A stretch of 64,000 nt of DNA from Isoetes taiwanensis (lineage: Eukaryota; Streptophyta; Lycopodiopsida; Isoetales; Isoetaceae): contig JAJEKV010000079.1 in NCBI GenBank assembly GCA_021234155.1, positions 1,306,789 through 1,370,788 of the forward strand, written 5' to 3'. Both the position numbers and the translations under genes were made by a program. This document shows, one piece after another, positions 47,390-58,500 of this stretch. The notes beneath the pieces were generated by a model. It saw nothing but the letters and a program-made list of their open reading frames with translations, ran no database searches and was not told the origin of the DNA. Position 1 is the first letter of the stretch. Each line of letters starts with the position of its first letter.

Positions 47390-48779
47390 CATCATCATCA
47401 TCATCAAGTTTATTGAATAGCAATCCACACACTTCTACTCTCGCCCCCGAAACTTGGCTACTTTCCTGAGCATCTCACACCTCTCACTTACACCATCAAC
47501 CACGGGTTAGTCACACCTGACTAAGTGGGGATCGGGATCTAGGATGTCTAGCATCAACAATACAAAGCATTAACCTAGAACAACATCCTAACCTTATCAG
47601 AGCCTTCACTCTAAATCCAAGTAACTAGTCCAACAAGCATGACCAATGCAACTTAATTCCAACAAAGAAGACCACATATATAATAACCAAGCAATCATAG
47701 CATCAACATTGCAAACAATATTCCTCTGGTCTGAGTAAGGTCAACTCTACCGATCAGGCCAAGACATAGAGGCGGGGTAACCACGCAGTACACACCATCC
47801 ACGCCGGCCCAAAGATTGGAGGACCACTTAATCGGGCATGACGCTGTACCATACGTACCAAACGCCTCGATGTTCAAATAATACTATTTACATAGCACGC
47901 AGTAATAACCGTGAGTCTAGACCATCGCACCTAGACTCGCCCCATAGGTCTATATCAAAGAATTATACTACGATAGATCACAATACTATGAATTCCACCC
48001 AATATCAACTAGGCACATTTCCATATCAAATTTACCTTAGAAATTTCATAATTTACACCTCATGCAACAAAGGAAATCCAGCTATACGCAGTATAAACAT
48101 TACTATCTCTACCATGCAACATGCAATGCCCTAAGCTTAAGCAAAATACAACCTTCACTAATATCTTATTACTTTTAACTAGATCAACTTCCTTCAAATT
48201 ACTACTTATAACCTTAATGACTCGGTGGCTTCCATAACCCCTCGCTAACTAGTTTAAATTCCCACCCATTCCCATCTAGTAATACCCCTAGCATATATTT
48301 TCCCCTTTGCTAATTTAGTTATTTCCAAGGGTTTAGATATACAACTAGCTACCTTGTTAAACTACACATTTCGTAATCATAAACACTAGAAAACCCTGTG
48401 TGTAAGGCTTGATCCCCACTGAAATCCCGCTTTGCTTCTTCCGCAAGTGACTCCCAAAGAACGCCCCCGCATCTCTCCACGCAACTCGCCTCCTTCAAAT
48501 CCATCCGCAATCTATCTCCTTCCAAATGCTTCACCATCACATAAAAAACCTTCTTTCCCATGGAAAACTCCTTCCCAAGAAATCAAGAGTAATATTGTTA
48601 TTTTATATAACCTAGTAATGCCCTTTGCATGCATGCATGCACACACTGCATGCATGGACACATTGCATGCATGTATTCCTAGCACATAATCATTTATTTT
48701 ACCATTGAAAATGCACTCTTATATAATGGCAACGTTACTTACATCTTAATGTTGGTGCTAGGTTGCTAGGTCCGTTACA
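47114..48779. mobile_element. Solo LTR, 1666 bp, with TGGAT target duplication
   Basis: TGGAT occurs at 47109-47113 and again at 48780-48784. Between them the unit starts TGTGACGGGCCTGGC and ends GCTAGGTCCGTTACA. The ends are inverted copies of each other at about 13 of 16 positions, longer than the usual 2-6 bp of LTR ends. Inside are a GTTAGTCACACCTGACTAAG module (47506-47525) also found, in varied form, in the composite element at 50030 and 56983, an ATA/ATC microsatellite (47352-47406) and, near the 3' end, GCATGCATGCATGC-type runs (48608-48670). No protein is encoded. A lone LTR with a clean 5-bp duplication is the product of recombination between the two LTRs of a full element. A non-autonomous DNA transposon with 5-bp duplications cannot be fully excluded. 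Confidence 0.78.
47352..47406. repeat. ATA/ATC microsatellite
   Basis: An uninterrupted run of about thirteen ATA-type triplets changes into five or six ATC triplets. It lies within the solo LTR, about 240 bp from its left end, and should be length-variable. Confidence 0.95.
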
Positions 48780-49593
48780 TGGATGCAGAAAGAAAGGGTT
48801 AAAGAAACTTTTAAGACAAAAGTTTTATGATAAAGAATAACATCTTAAGATCCATTGTTTTGTGCCATGAAACTAGTTTTTGATCTGGGCAATTAAACTG
48901 AATTTCTACTCCAGCAATTAGTATCTTTATTTGTTCTTGCCTGAACTATTTAAGGAACTACTTAAGGTACAGGTTGGCATATTTTGATTTTTGTAGAAAG
49001 TTCCATCCAGGGGCATCACTTGATATGGTTATTGAAGGTCTTGGCTTTGAAAAGTTTAATCTACGTAGTGTTCAACTTCTGTTTTTCTAATTTATGAGGC
49101 CTGAGGCCTGGTTCATATTATTTTCATTGGGTGTTTGAGACTTTGACGTTCTTTACATCTCGATTGTCTTGCTCTAACTTACCAACTTTAGCATATGTCT
49201 GGTTATCTTTTGGAATTTGATAAGTTCTTATGAATCTGGTAAGCTCTCATGCATAAAATATGATATACATTTGGCCCAAAATTGCTTTGAGGTTAGATGT
49301 TTCGGCCAAATGTGGTTGTGGTTGAGCTTATGTGGAATGAAAACTATAGCCTTGCTTATACAATGTATGATAAATCCCATGCCTGGCATTTAAAGGATTT
49401 TCTTGACTCACTCAAAGACCTAATTTTTGCAGATTGTATGCATGGGAGTAAAAGCTTCATTTTGCACATGGAAGTTAACAGCTTCATTTTCAATATGTGC
49501 TCTCGTAACAGTTAACATCTTTGATTGGCATCATGCTTCGTAATTTTAGCTATAATATCTCAATAGAATGTAGGCCATATATACAATTTCTTT

Positions 49594-49737
49594 AGTTGAG
49601 GTGCTATACATGCATGACCTCATCAATAGTTTATCACATACTGTTTGTTACAGTCGAGGTGCTATGCGCGCATAGCCTCATGATATTTTATCATGTACTG
49701 TTTTTATAGGTCGAGGTGCTATGCGCACATTGCCTCA
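49594..49737. repeat. Minisatellite of hairpin-forming units, left part
   Basis: Units of about 57 bp begin at 49594, 49652 and 49708 with AG(T)T/CGAGGTGCTAT. The second contains the perfect palindrome GCTATGCGCGCATAGC bracketed by GAGGT and CTC, so a hairpin of about ten pairs can form. The rest of the unit is TCATGATATTTTATCATG and a T-rich tail, which holds a second palindrome (CATGATATTTTATCATG-like). The third unit is cut after CCTCA by the insertion of the 49738-59350 element and resumes at 59351. No coding potential is seen. Confidence 0.85.
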
Positions 49738-49841
49738 TGAAACCGACCTAGCCCCTTGGCCTAGGCCGTTGCACCGACACGTTAAACATCTAAGTTAAAC
49801 ATCCAACATCAAAGTATAGTCCCATTGATCAGATAATTACA

Positions 49842-49971
49842 TACAAGACCAAGCTCATCTGAGTTTGGCATGCTAACAACTCCTACTAGCTCAACAAGTC
49901 CTCCTTATAAGTCACCGAGGATGACTCTGGAAAACGCTCCTGCTGTCGCACCCTCATCCCTAGACTCTCTA
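49842..49971 (+). mobile_element. Short LINE fragment inside the left LTR copy
   Basis: This piece is almost identical to 51518-51634. Both start ACAAGACCAAGCTCATCTGA and encode TRPSSSEFGMLTTPTSSTSP, then PYKSPRMTLENAPAVAPSSL, DS. In the right copy the frame runs on into the LINE linker and RT (NQWFDAECKEHKRW); here it stops after about 130 bp and the LTR body resumes. So the left copy holds a LINE insertion that was almost completely deleted. Confidence 0.8.
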
Positions 49972-49996
49972 TTCAATCGTTCTATTCTCACCAGAC

Positions 49997-50575
49997 GCAC
50001 TGCCTTAAACATACACAAACAACACAAGGGGGTTAGTCCACAAGGACTAAGTGGGGAGGAAACATGTCGGGAGCATCCCAACATCAACCACAAAGCAATC
50101 TAGCGTATAACATCATCCACAAAGTAATCTTAGCATACCCATCAAAGATAAGAACAACAACAATTTTACCGCTCCACTACTACCGCATTAGTTAGAACTC
50201 GTGCTACAAGCATGTTTACATTCTCATCAATCATATGTATGTATGCACATATGCTGCGCATCCTTGGGTTGCACCCCAAGGAGACCACTTTCCATCTCAG
50301 ACGCATTGGGTTTAACTCATCCGCCGTGCCATCCGCTCGGATACGAGTTACACGGCCACCCCACCCCTCCGGTTGTGGGCCAGAAATGCAACATGCCATC
50401 CGGCCTAGCCATCTAGAATGACATATGAGTCTCACGGCCATTCCACCCTCCGAAGATGGTCCGCTTTGTAATGCAAGATGCATGCATCCATCATGACTTT
50501 ACAAGATAGAATATCACCAATAACCTTACAGGTTGATCCAATATGAGATATCATAGAATCCTCATGCATGCAATA
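49997..50575. repeat. LTR body module, left copy
   Basis: It runs parallel to 56949-57540 from GACGCACTGCCTTAAACATA through GGGGGTTAGTCCACAAGGAC, TAAGTGGGGAG-AAACAT and CATCCCAACATCAACCACAA to CTTACAGGTTGATCCAATA and ATCCTCATGCATGCAATACA. The two differ by scattered substitutions and a few short indels. The module holds no conserved protein frame. The GTTAGTCCACAAGGACTAAG core is an inverted repeat (GTTAGTCC/GGACTAAG). Confidence 0.85.
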
Positions 50576-51396
50576 CATATCCAAGCTAACATAGCAAACA
50601 TCTGCATCATAGAGTTAATCTACTTTTTCCTACTAAGGATAAAATAGCTCACTATAAAATACTAAGCCCACCATGGAAAGAGAGATACTCAGCTCGGACT
50701 AGATATGTATTCATATGACACATCTTGGGTGGCCAAATCCAAGAGTGACAAATAAAAGCATAATCACATCCCCCATCTGTGTATCTTATGGCTATATAGC
50801 CCACACAAGTAAATTCAAGGGAATCTAAAAGATTATGAACATAGTTTACTATGACTTCTCACAAAAGAACCTACTCAACATAGTTAACAACTTCCTAAAC
50901 CCTTGAGTTTAGCTCTTTAAGCACTATTCATGGGCCCTCACAACCCGAGCATTGATTTTGCTAACGCACTACAACTCCCTACACATGGTCTATTTTAAAG
51001 TAACGTGGCGACGTGGTCCACCATTAAACAATCTATAAGTTATAGAGATTTGTAGGAACATACCTTCACAATTATCATGGCCCGTGTTCATGCCTTGCAT
51101 GAAAGCATCTTTCTTAACATTTCATCCCATTTTTTATAACTTTCGACCAAGTTTAGCTCCTTGATGAATTGCATTCCGTTAGCTTTTCTACCTTACATAA
51201 CACAGAATAATAATCAAAACTTAAGATACTATCACTTCCTTAGACCTATGTTTCTTGTTCCTCTTAACTAATCTTGGCTGGTGCATTTACCAATCACCAA
51301 ACCATTCTACTTTATAGTAGAACCTCTTGAACTCTTAGCCCCTAATTCCCCAAGTCCCAAGGTGTCTGGAACTTTCCACTCGATAATTAATCGAAC
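50576..51396. other. LTR-internal DNA, no gene
   Basis: Unique-looking sequence between the left LTR body module and the second LTR start. It lacks the TATA region and the CATG-rich 3' portion seen in the right copy, so the left LTR copy appears truncated. No coding potential was seen. Confidence 0.45.
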
Positions 51397-51517
51397 GGAC
51401 CTAGCCCCTTGGCCTAGGCCATTGCACCGACATGTTTAACATCTAAAACATACATGAGACTTACATACATGCTCAATATTAATACTCTCATAGGATATTT
51501 TCATACAAGACCAAGCT

Positions 51518-53880
51518 CATCTGAGTTTGGCATGCTAACAACTCCTACTAGCTCAACAAGTCCTCCTTATAAGTCACCGAGGATGACTTTGGAAAACGCT
51601 CCTGCTGTCGCACCCTCATCCCTAGACTCTCCATCCAGGAACACAACCTTCCCGCGTAATCAATGGTTTGATGCAGAGTGCAAGGAACACAAACGCTGGC
51701 TCCGCCAAGTCACGACACCGCATTACCACATGCGGTCGACAAGACAGTGATCTTCCTTAAAGCTAAGAAAGCCGGTACATTGCAAATAAGATCAAAGGGA
51801 AATGTTTTACCTCCTGGAACGTCACCCCAGGACCTTCTGGCGAAGGGTTATTAGAAAGCCAGTACAACCCACATGGAATATCACTCCCGAGCAGTGGAGG
51901 CAATACTTGCAACAGCTATAATGACCCTCGTGGTGCATTATGCAAAGATTACCCTTGCAAGAAGGCCCAAAGGTCGAAATCACAGATTCGGACGTGGAAC
52001 AAGGCTTACGTCCTTGCCAATGGGAAAGCCCCGGACTTGGTATGCGGCAGAATTGCTTAAGTGGGCGGGCCGCCCATAATACCGGTGTTGACCGCCTTTG
52101 TTCAACAAGGCATTACAGAAGGCTTCCCTACCGCAGTGGGACCAACAGCGAGTTGTTCCCATCTATAAAGCGGACCCACCCGCCTTGCCCCACCACCGAA
52201 CAATCATGGTCAGTTCGGTATTTGCAAACCGCTTGCCGATTCTCGAAAGCAAAGAAGCTGATTTCGTCAAGGGCAGAGGCAAGAGAGGTGCGCCCCCTCA
52301 CCCAAAAGCAGATTCAACTCCAAGACTCAACCATTGACCACATCTTCACGCTGTGAACTCGATTGAAGACAGCAGAACCGCCATCAAGATCTATATTGTT
52401 GCTTTGTGGATTTTGCTATGCGGAAGGCGTTGACACTATGCCTCGAAAAACTATGGGCAAGATCGCAATGTACCGGGGGTTCCCAGAGATTTGCGTAATG
52501 CAAAGCACAAAGCTATATGAAAGATGCTCGGCCGGTTGCAGCGCGCATAAAGCCAATCATTTGATAGTAGTATCGGGTTCGCTGTGGATGCCCTCTCCCC
52601 CAACATTGTTTGGGCTTTACATTGATCAATTGAGAGTCGGGCTTGCATAATGGGGGGCATGGAGCTCACCTTCTATCGATCATCGACAGCTTAATATATG
52701 CCGATGATGTGGACTTCCTAGCTTACACACCAGCAGACATGCAACGACATCTCGATGCCCTAGACACATTCTCGCCAAGCGACCGATATGCGCGCCAACC
52801 CGCCAAGACTAAGGTGGTTTTCATATCATCGCCACGTCACCGAGGGTCCCCTCCTTCGCTACCAAGGCCGTAATGTGGAAGTTGCATCCACATACAAGTA
52901 TTTGGGAGTGGAGTTTCCTTCTACTATGCACCTCGACACATCCATACGCCTACGAAAGTGACTCTGCAGTCGGAAAGCACTATATGCAATGCAAAACAAT
53001 AGTCATAGAGCGGGTTGTATGATTGGGCCCATCAGTCACACCTGCTCAAGGTCTTAGTAGAGCCCGCCCTTTTATCACTGGGTGGAAGTATGGGGCCCAA
53101 GAGTATCACTTGCTACTTGGAATGACTTGGAGCAGTCCGTAAAGCATTCTTAGTAATGAAAGCACTAGGGGTGAAGTCCACGGTCCCATATCAAATTCTA
53201 CCGCAAGGAGACAGATTCTTGCCTCTTGAGGGGGCGCCCTTGATCGCCACATTGTCTATTTTCGGAAGGTGGTCAATATGGACGATGCTCGCCTCCCTAA
53301 ACTAGCTTATATCATGGCAATGGGGCCGCAGATTACCTCAAGGCCTCTGGGGGAAAAAGAGAGCTCAATGGTTGGCTAGATGAAATGTGCGAGAGCACAG
53401 TGCATACATGTGCAAACAGAGGCGATCGCCATAGCTTGAGGCAATATCTTGACGCTTGCTTCCTCAAAGAAGCTTTGGGATGCCAATGCCCTTGAACATG
53501 TCAAGACAAAGACACTACTACCGCCACATAAATCCCACATTGAACGAGGCCCGCAATGCTACCGGCGTACCCACTTGCCCATGAAAAGGTGCGCACTCAT
53601 TGCCTCCATTCGCACAGGGCACATCATCTTCAATTGAGACGGGCAGATGGATTGGTGAGCCACGCCAGACAGGCTCGCTCAATGCCGCCAAATGGGAGTC
53701 ATTGAGGATGAATCTCATACCCTTCAAAGTTGCCCAAAGATATGATCAAATTCGACGCTATGCTAAGTTGGTCGCCCGCCACCAAGCATGTGACATTGAG
53801 CACAAATCCGTGACGGGTCGATCATACCTTCATGAGGTTATGGACATGCGCGATCAGCTATGTCCTCGGGCACACACTTG
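51518..53880 (+). mobile_element. LINE ORF2 relic within the composite LTR element
   Basis: Domains in order, in shifting frames: linker (NQWFDAECKEHKRWLRQ, about 51658); STIDHIFTL (52330-52356); FCYAEGVDTMPRKTMGKI, the KAFDT block with its lysine and alanine changed (about 52412); PPTLFGLYIDQL; the catalytic LIYADDVDFLAY with YADD at 52697-52708; KTKVVFISSPRHRGSP; YKYLGVEFPSTMHLDTS (about 52895); and the C-terminal IEDESHTLQSCP (53698-53736). Stops and frameshifts lie throughout. The intact YADD shows that decay is not complete. Immediately upstream is an LTR-start module; downstream lies the copia relic. The same LINE family has further copies at 0.4, 40.5-45.7 and 59.7 kb. Confidence 0.87.
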
Positions 53881-54286
53881 ACATTGTATATATACATTGA
53901 TGTATACTTGTACAGTTTGACAGCATACATCAATATGAGCCACTATTGGACTAGTGCCACAATAGGCAAGAGTGCTATATGTGACATAATGCCATACATG
54001 GCAAAAGGTAAAGGTGCACGCCTCCTATAGAAAGGAGATTCCAAACACCCTCCCCAAGCAACTTTAGCCTTTTGAACAAAATAATTGTATCTCATATTTA
54101 AAGATGCCTCCAACCATCCCTCCCTGCATCTTTAATCTAGTGCTTGGATCAAAAAAACCTTTTGTGGGTTAAAAGGAAAAAACCCAAGCACTTTCAGAAC
54201 AACTCAAGTAACAACAAAAGATTCAACAATTCCAAGAGCTGCTTTGCACATCTCTTGCTTCAAGTCCTAGTGCTTTGGTGAAGATG

Positions 54287-56240
54287 TCAAAACCATTGCT
54301 GACGTTGGACAATATTTAAGCATAATAGTCTTCTTTTCACTTCCAATTTGATATAATGATAATGTAGCTCAATATGTTTAGATTTAGAATGAAAAACCTC
54401 ATCCTTTGTTAATGCAATTGTACTTTGATTATCACACATGAGTAGAGTAACACGTCGTTGCTTTTTGCTCATCCAAGAAACTAAGGATTTCCCAACAAAA
54501 AAGCAACTCCCACTAGTAGAACGAAACCCAATCAGCATCTGTATAACCTAGCAAAGTCAAGACATCAACATCATTCTGTTTTGTGTACAATAAACCACAA
54601 GTAGAAGTGCCTTTCAAGTATCTCAAAACCCTTTTAGCAGCAATCCAATGAACCTGTCCAGGATTAGTCATGAATTGACCAAGAGTATTAGCAGCATAAC
54701 TAATATCAGGGCGAGTGGCATTGGCCAAATACATGAACGCACCAACCAAACTAGCATAAGAACATTTTTTCATTTGCAATCTTTCTTGATCAGTGCAAGG
54801 ACTTTGTTTTTGAGAAAGTTTGGAGTATCTGGAACTAACAACAAGAGGAGTACTTTGTGATTTTGCTTCAAGGAGGCCAAACTTTTCAATGAGTGCAGAG
54901 ATGTATGTGGATTAAGAAAGATGTAACAAACCCTTTGATCTGTCACGTTGCACTTGAATACCCAAACATGAGTGAATTTCACCCAAGTCAACCGTCTCAA
55001 AGGCTGCAGATAAGAGAACTTTCACTTTATGTAAGTATGGTAAATCATTGCAAACAAAGATCGTATCATCAACATATAGAGCAATGAAAACATAATAAGA
55101 CCCTTCTCCTTTTGAAGTAAATATTCAAATCATTCACACTAGAAAGGAATCCAGAAACCAAGTCCTCTTGTCCAAGTGTTCTGATGTTAGAGCATCCTCC
55201 ATAGAAATTGGATCATCAATCAGATATTCTAAACATCCATTATGTCGGCTTTCATGCTCGACGTGCAATAACATCATCATGAGCAACCTCATGAATAATC
55301 TCATTAAGACCAAAATGATCTTCCTCGTCAATATTAGCAAAATTATGAACAAAGTCAAGGACATCAAGAGCAAAGGCAGATTCAGTAATAGGAGCACATG
55401 ATTTCATCAATAGAATGAAGCATAAGTAAATGGAAAGCTGATCCCCAAATTGATATATTTTGCCATCATAGGCGTATCTAATAAAATAGCTTCCTTAGCA
55501 AAGTCATCATTTTTTACTCTCTTGTAAGAATATGAACATAAGCAAGATAAAAAACCAAAATCGCATAAACATTGGCAACATTGGGTTTAATAGCGCACTA
55601 AGCTTCTAATGAAGTTTTGCCTTTCAAAAAATAAGTAAGCAATTTTTGCAGGTACAATTGTTAGCCAACAACAACTTCGTGATAGAAACACATCCAAATT
55701 AATATGAGTAAGCATGCAATGCACCACATTCATGATGGTGCAATTCTTCCTCTCAGCAAGGTATTCAAGAACAATGCTTGAATTTGCACAAACTTTGTCA
55801 AATACCAAAGACTTAAACTTGCCACCATTATCAGTTCACAGTCTCTGAATCATTGTTCTAGTTTGAACTCCTATGATCTTTTTGGAAGTACAAAAGACTG
55901 ATAATACTTCAAGTTTTCTAGTAGTAAAGTACATAAATGTATAGCCAAAGAGAATCACAGAATCATAGAATGGCCCACAAAGTTTAGAACGGACCAGTTC
56001 TAAGACTCGCATAGCACGATATCTTTCCCCAAAGAATGAGTGGCAATGTGGCTTACCAATAACATATGCCTCACAAGCATTCAACAACTCATGTCCAAAA
56101 GAGCTTGAAAGCTAGCATGACCAAAACGTCGATGCCACAAAAATAATCGATATCATCACCATGAGATATCACAACATTAGCAAACCCATCATTCATCTTG
56201 AGTTTATAAAGATTGCCTTTGATGAAAAGCTGTGAAAGGT
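54287..56240 (-). mobile_element. Ty1-copia pol relic
   Basis: On the minus strand the pol domains appear in Ty1-copia order. First the GAG-pre-integrase/integrase start (NACEAYVIGKPHCHSFFGER, then RVLELVRSKLCGPF, 56087-55960), then an integrase part (FDKVCANSSIVLEYLAERKN, 55800). The RT catalytic box LYVDDTIFV has YVDD at 55077-55066. The RT end is SYASLVGAFMYLANATRPDI (54770 on) with ISYAANTLGQF and HWIAAKRVLRYLKGT. RNase H follows with GYTDADW, GSCFFVGKSLVSWMSKKQ, VTLLMCDNQSTIALT and HSKSKHIELHYHYI (to 54290). In-frame stops and frameshifts break it. Gag is not recognised and no LTRs were found at its borders, so it is truncated at both ends. It is nested antisense in the composite element. 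Confidence 0.9.
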
Positions 56241-56310
56241 CTTCATATTTGGCGACCATATCTTAAAAGAGGTTTCCATGTATTTTCAAAGAGCCATAAA
56301 GAACTAGCAT

Positions 56311-56370
56311 CACCACCACATAGTGTTAGACCAAATTTTGCACCACCACATAGTGTTAGACCAAATTTTG
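56311..56370. repeat. Exact 30-bp tandem duplication
   Basis: CACCACCACATAGTGTTAGA followed by CCAAATTTTG occurs at 56311-56340 and again unchanged at 56341-56370. The unit is just upstream (in the element's sense) of the copia integrase relic and so probably falls in its former gag-pol region. Identity means a recent event. Confidence 0.97.
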
Positions 56371-56767
56371 CACGAGGTCATACAAAGGGAAACTTATCTA
56401 GATGCCAAACAACAACAAGACAAGCTTGGACACAAAAAATATGTTGGCTTATTAAATTCAATAAGAAAACCTATAGCATTGGGGCAAGAAATAGAATGGG
56501 GCAAGCGCATTAAAATTCAACACTAAAACCAATATCCAATACATGCAAAATTTCATGCCTCCTCAACAATCATCCTTAATCAACATTCATGAAAGTGTTA
56601 GTTTCAAGCACATTATACATATCTCTTACCAGGTGGACCTCATGATGAATTCCAAGAAAAATTTTATGCTGCGTAGCAAACTTCCTGTAATAACATTCAT
56701 CTTCCAAAATCAATCTTCAAGAAAATTTTCCAATTAGAGATATTCAATCAGTCAATCTCCAAAGAGA

Positions 56768-56943
56768 TGTTGCAATTTCACTGCCACGATTTTTCCCTCG
56801 AAAACCCTTTCGGGGGGGTTTTAACCCTGGACAAGAATAAGTTTGCTGCGCTCCTTATGGGTCCCATAGGCCGATTGGCCTCAGTGGACGATAAAAAATC
56901 ATTCTCATTCTCATTCCATCCGAATATCGATTTCAACTCCTTT
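56768..56943. repeat. LTR-like promoter fragment, second copy
   Basis: This stretch repeats the module order seen at 961-1075: CCTCGAAAACCCTTT, a GGGGGGTTTTAACCC block, AAGAATAAG, then CCCATAGGCCGATTGGCCTC and GTGGACGATAAAAA. It sits directly before the right LTR body module at 56949 and after copia-derived sequence. It may be the remains of a different LTR inserted here. No target duplication could be read. Confidence 0.5.
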
Positions 56944-56948
56944 CGGGA

Positions 56949-57540
56949 CGCACTGCCTTAAACATACACAAACAACACAAGGGGGTTAGTCCACAAGGAC
57001 TAAGTGGGGAGAAAACATTTCAGGAGCATCCCAACATCAACCACAAAGCAATCTAGCATATAACATCATCCACAAAGTAATCTAGCATACCCATTAAAGA
57101 TAAAAAACAACAATTTTACTCGCCCACTATGCCCCTCGATTAGTTAGAACTCAAAGCTACAAGCATGTTTACATTCTCATCAATCGTATGTATGTATGCA
57201 CATATGTCAAGCGAATCCTTGGGTTGCGACCCCAAGGAGACCACTCTTCCATCCGTACGTCGCAGTGGTTTAACTCATCCGTCCGGGGCCATCCGGCTCT
57301 GGATCTGAGTTACACTGGCCACCCCACCCCCTCGGTCAGAATGCAACATGCCATCCGTCTAGCCATCTAGAACGGATGCAGAGTCTCACGGCCATTCCAC
57401 CCCTCCGAAGATGGTCCGTTTGCAATGCAAGATGCAACACCATCCATCATGACTTTACAAGATAGAATATCACCAATAACCTTACAGGTTGATCCAATAC
57501 GAGATATCATAGAATCCTCATGCATGCAATACAATAGAAT
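56949..57540. repeat. LTR body module, right copy
   Basis: The partner of 49997-50575, described there. After 57540 the two diverge abruptly, and the right copy goes on through unique sequence to the element's end at 59350. In this copy the GC-rich core at 57225-57420 (GGTTGCGACCCCAAGGAGAC, GGCCATCCGGCTCTGG) has small indels compared with the left copy. Confidence 0.85.
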
Positions 57541-58430
57541 GAGGTTCATCAAGAATTTCATAATCAAGTGACAACATCTCATTGCACATCTCAAAGCAAG
57601 AACATGACTTCCTTAACATATAAGCAACCATAACTTCCAGGTAATACTATAATTACACTAATGTCCTAGAGACAATTCACATATTCTACTTCATCCCGAG
57701 GTCTAAACTCATGAGATGGACTACCACTCTAATCTCTACTAGATAGGCCATAGCATATTCCTAGCAAATATAATGCAACGCCATACTCCATCCATCTAGC
57801 ATCATAGAATCCACCCATTACTCTATCAAAAGTATCTTTATATAACCTTTCTATGGTACCTGTACCAAGCTGGCCCCTATTCATAAAGGTTGCATGGAAT
57901 ATCCCACATACAAGATTATAACTCTACCAAGAAAACTCTAGGGTCCCAAATTATAATCACAATACTTAAAAGGTTCGTAGGATTAGCAGTCCTCAACTCA
58001 AGTAATGACCATCTAGGCTAGCAGCAATGCATCTAGGGACACTTAACGCAACGGCTATCACGACGTTCCAAGATATAACAACGTAGCTGGGCGACCATCT
58101 AACTATAACCTAAAGCAAGTTCGATAGTTAAAATAGAGAATCAAGTAGGGCTTCAAGACCCTAGGATAGTAATACAAACTAGATTCAATGACTTAGAACC
58201 TATCAATAATTATTCACGTAAGATTCCCATTACTATGCCTAATAAGTCCTGCAAGACTACAACTCTAAAGAATGGACCCTATTGTTCCATTAATGCATGG
58301 TCAATATACTAAAACATAAAGGTATATTATGGTATGGTCTAAACCTTAGGATAACAACTAATATAAACGGATGATTTACCTGAACCTTATATCCCTAAGT
58401 TCAAAAAGGAATACTTGTGCAAAACATATG
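57541..58430. other. Right LTR interior, no gene
   Basis: A/T-rich sequence without supported frames. No second copy is present in the window except weak likeness to the solo LTR in composition and in its pyrimidine-rich strand. It is treated as the middle of the long LTR. Confidence 0.4.
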
Positions 58431-58500
58431 CTAGATTCAAACCTAGGTCTATAGCCTGAAAGGCTCTATTGCTAACCAACTAACCTACAAGGCTTTCAAT
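58430..58500 (-). other. tRNA-like sequence (possible SINE head)
   Basis: On the minus strand the stretch reads GTAGGTTAGTTGGTTAGCAA, then TAGAGCCTTTCAGGCTATAG and ACCTAGGTTTGAATCTAG. TAGGTTAGTTGG (58487-58476) fits the tRNA A box, AGCCTTTCAGGCT can fold as an anticodon-like hairpin, and GGTTTGAATCT (58443-58433) fits the B box. Spacing is as in tRNA. The 7-bp acceptor stem does not pair, so this is not a normal tRNA gene. It is either a SINE head or a tRNA relic captured by the LTR. Confidence 0.5.
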
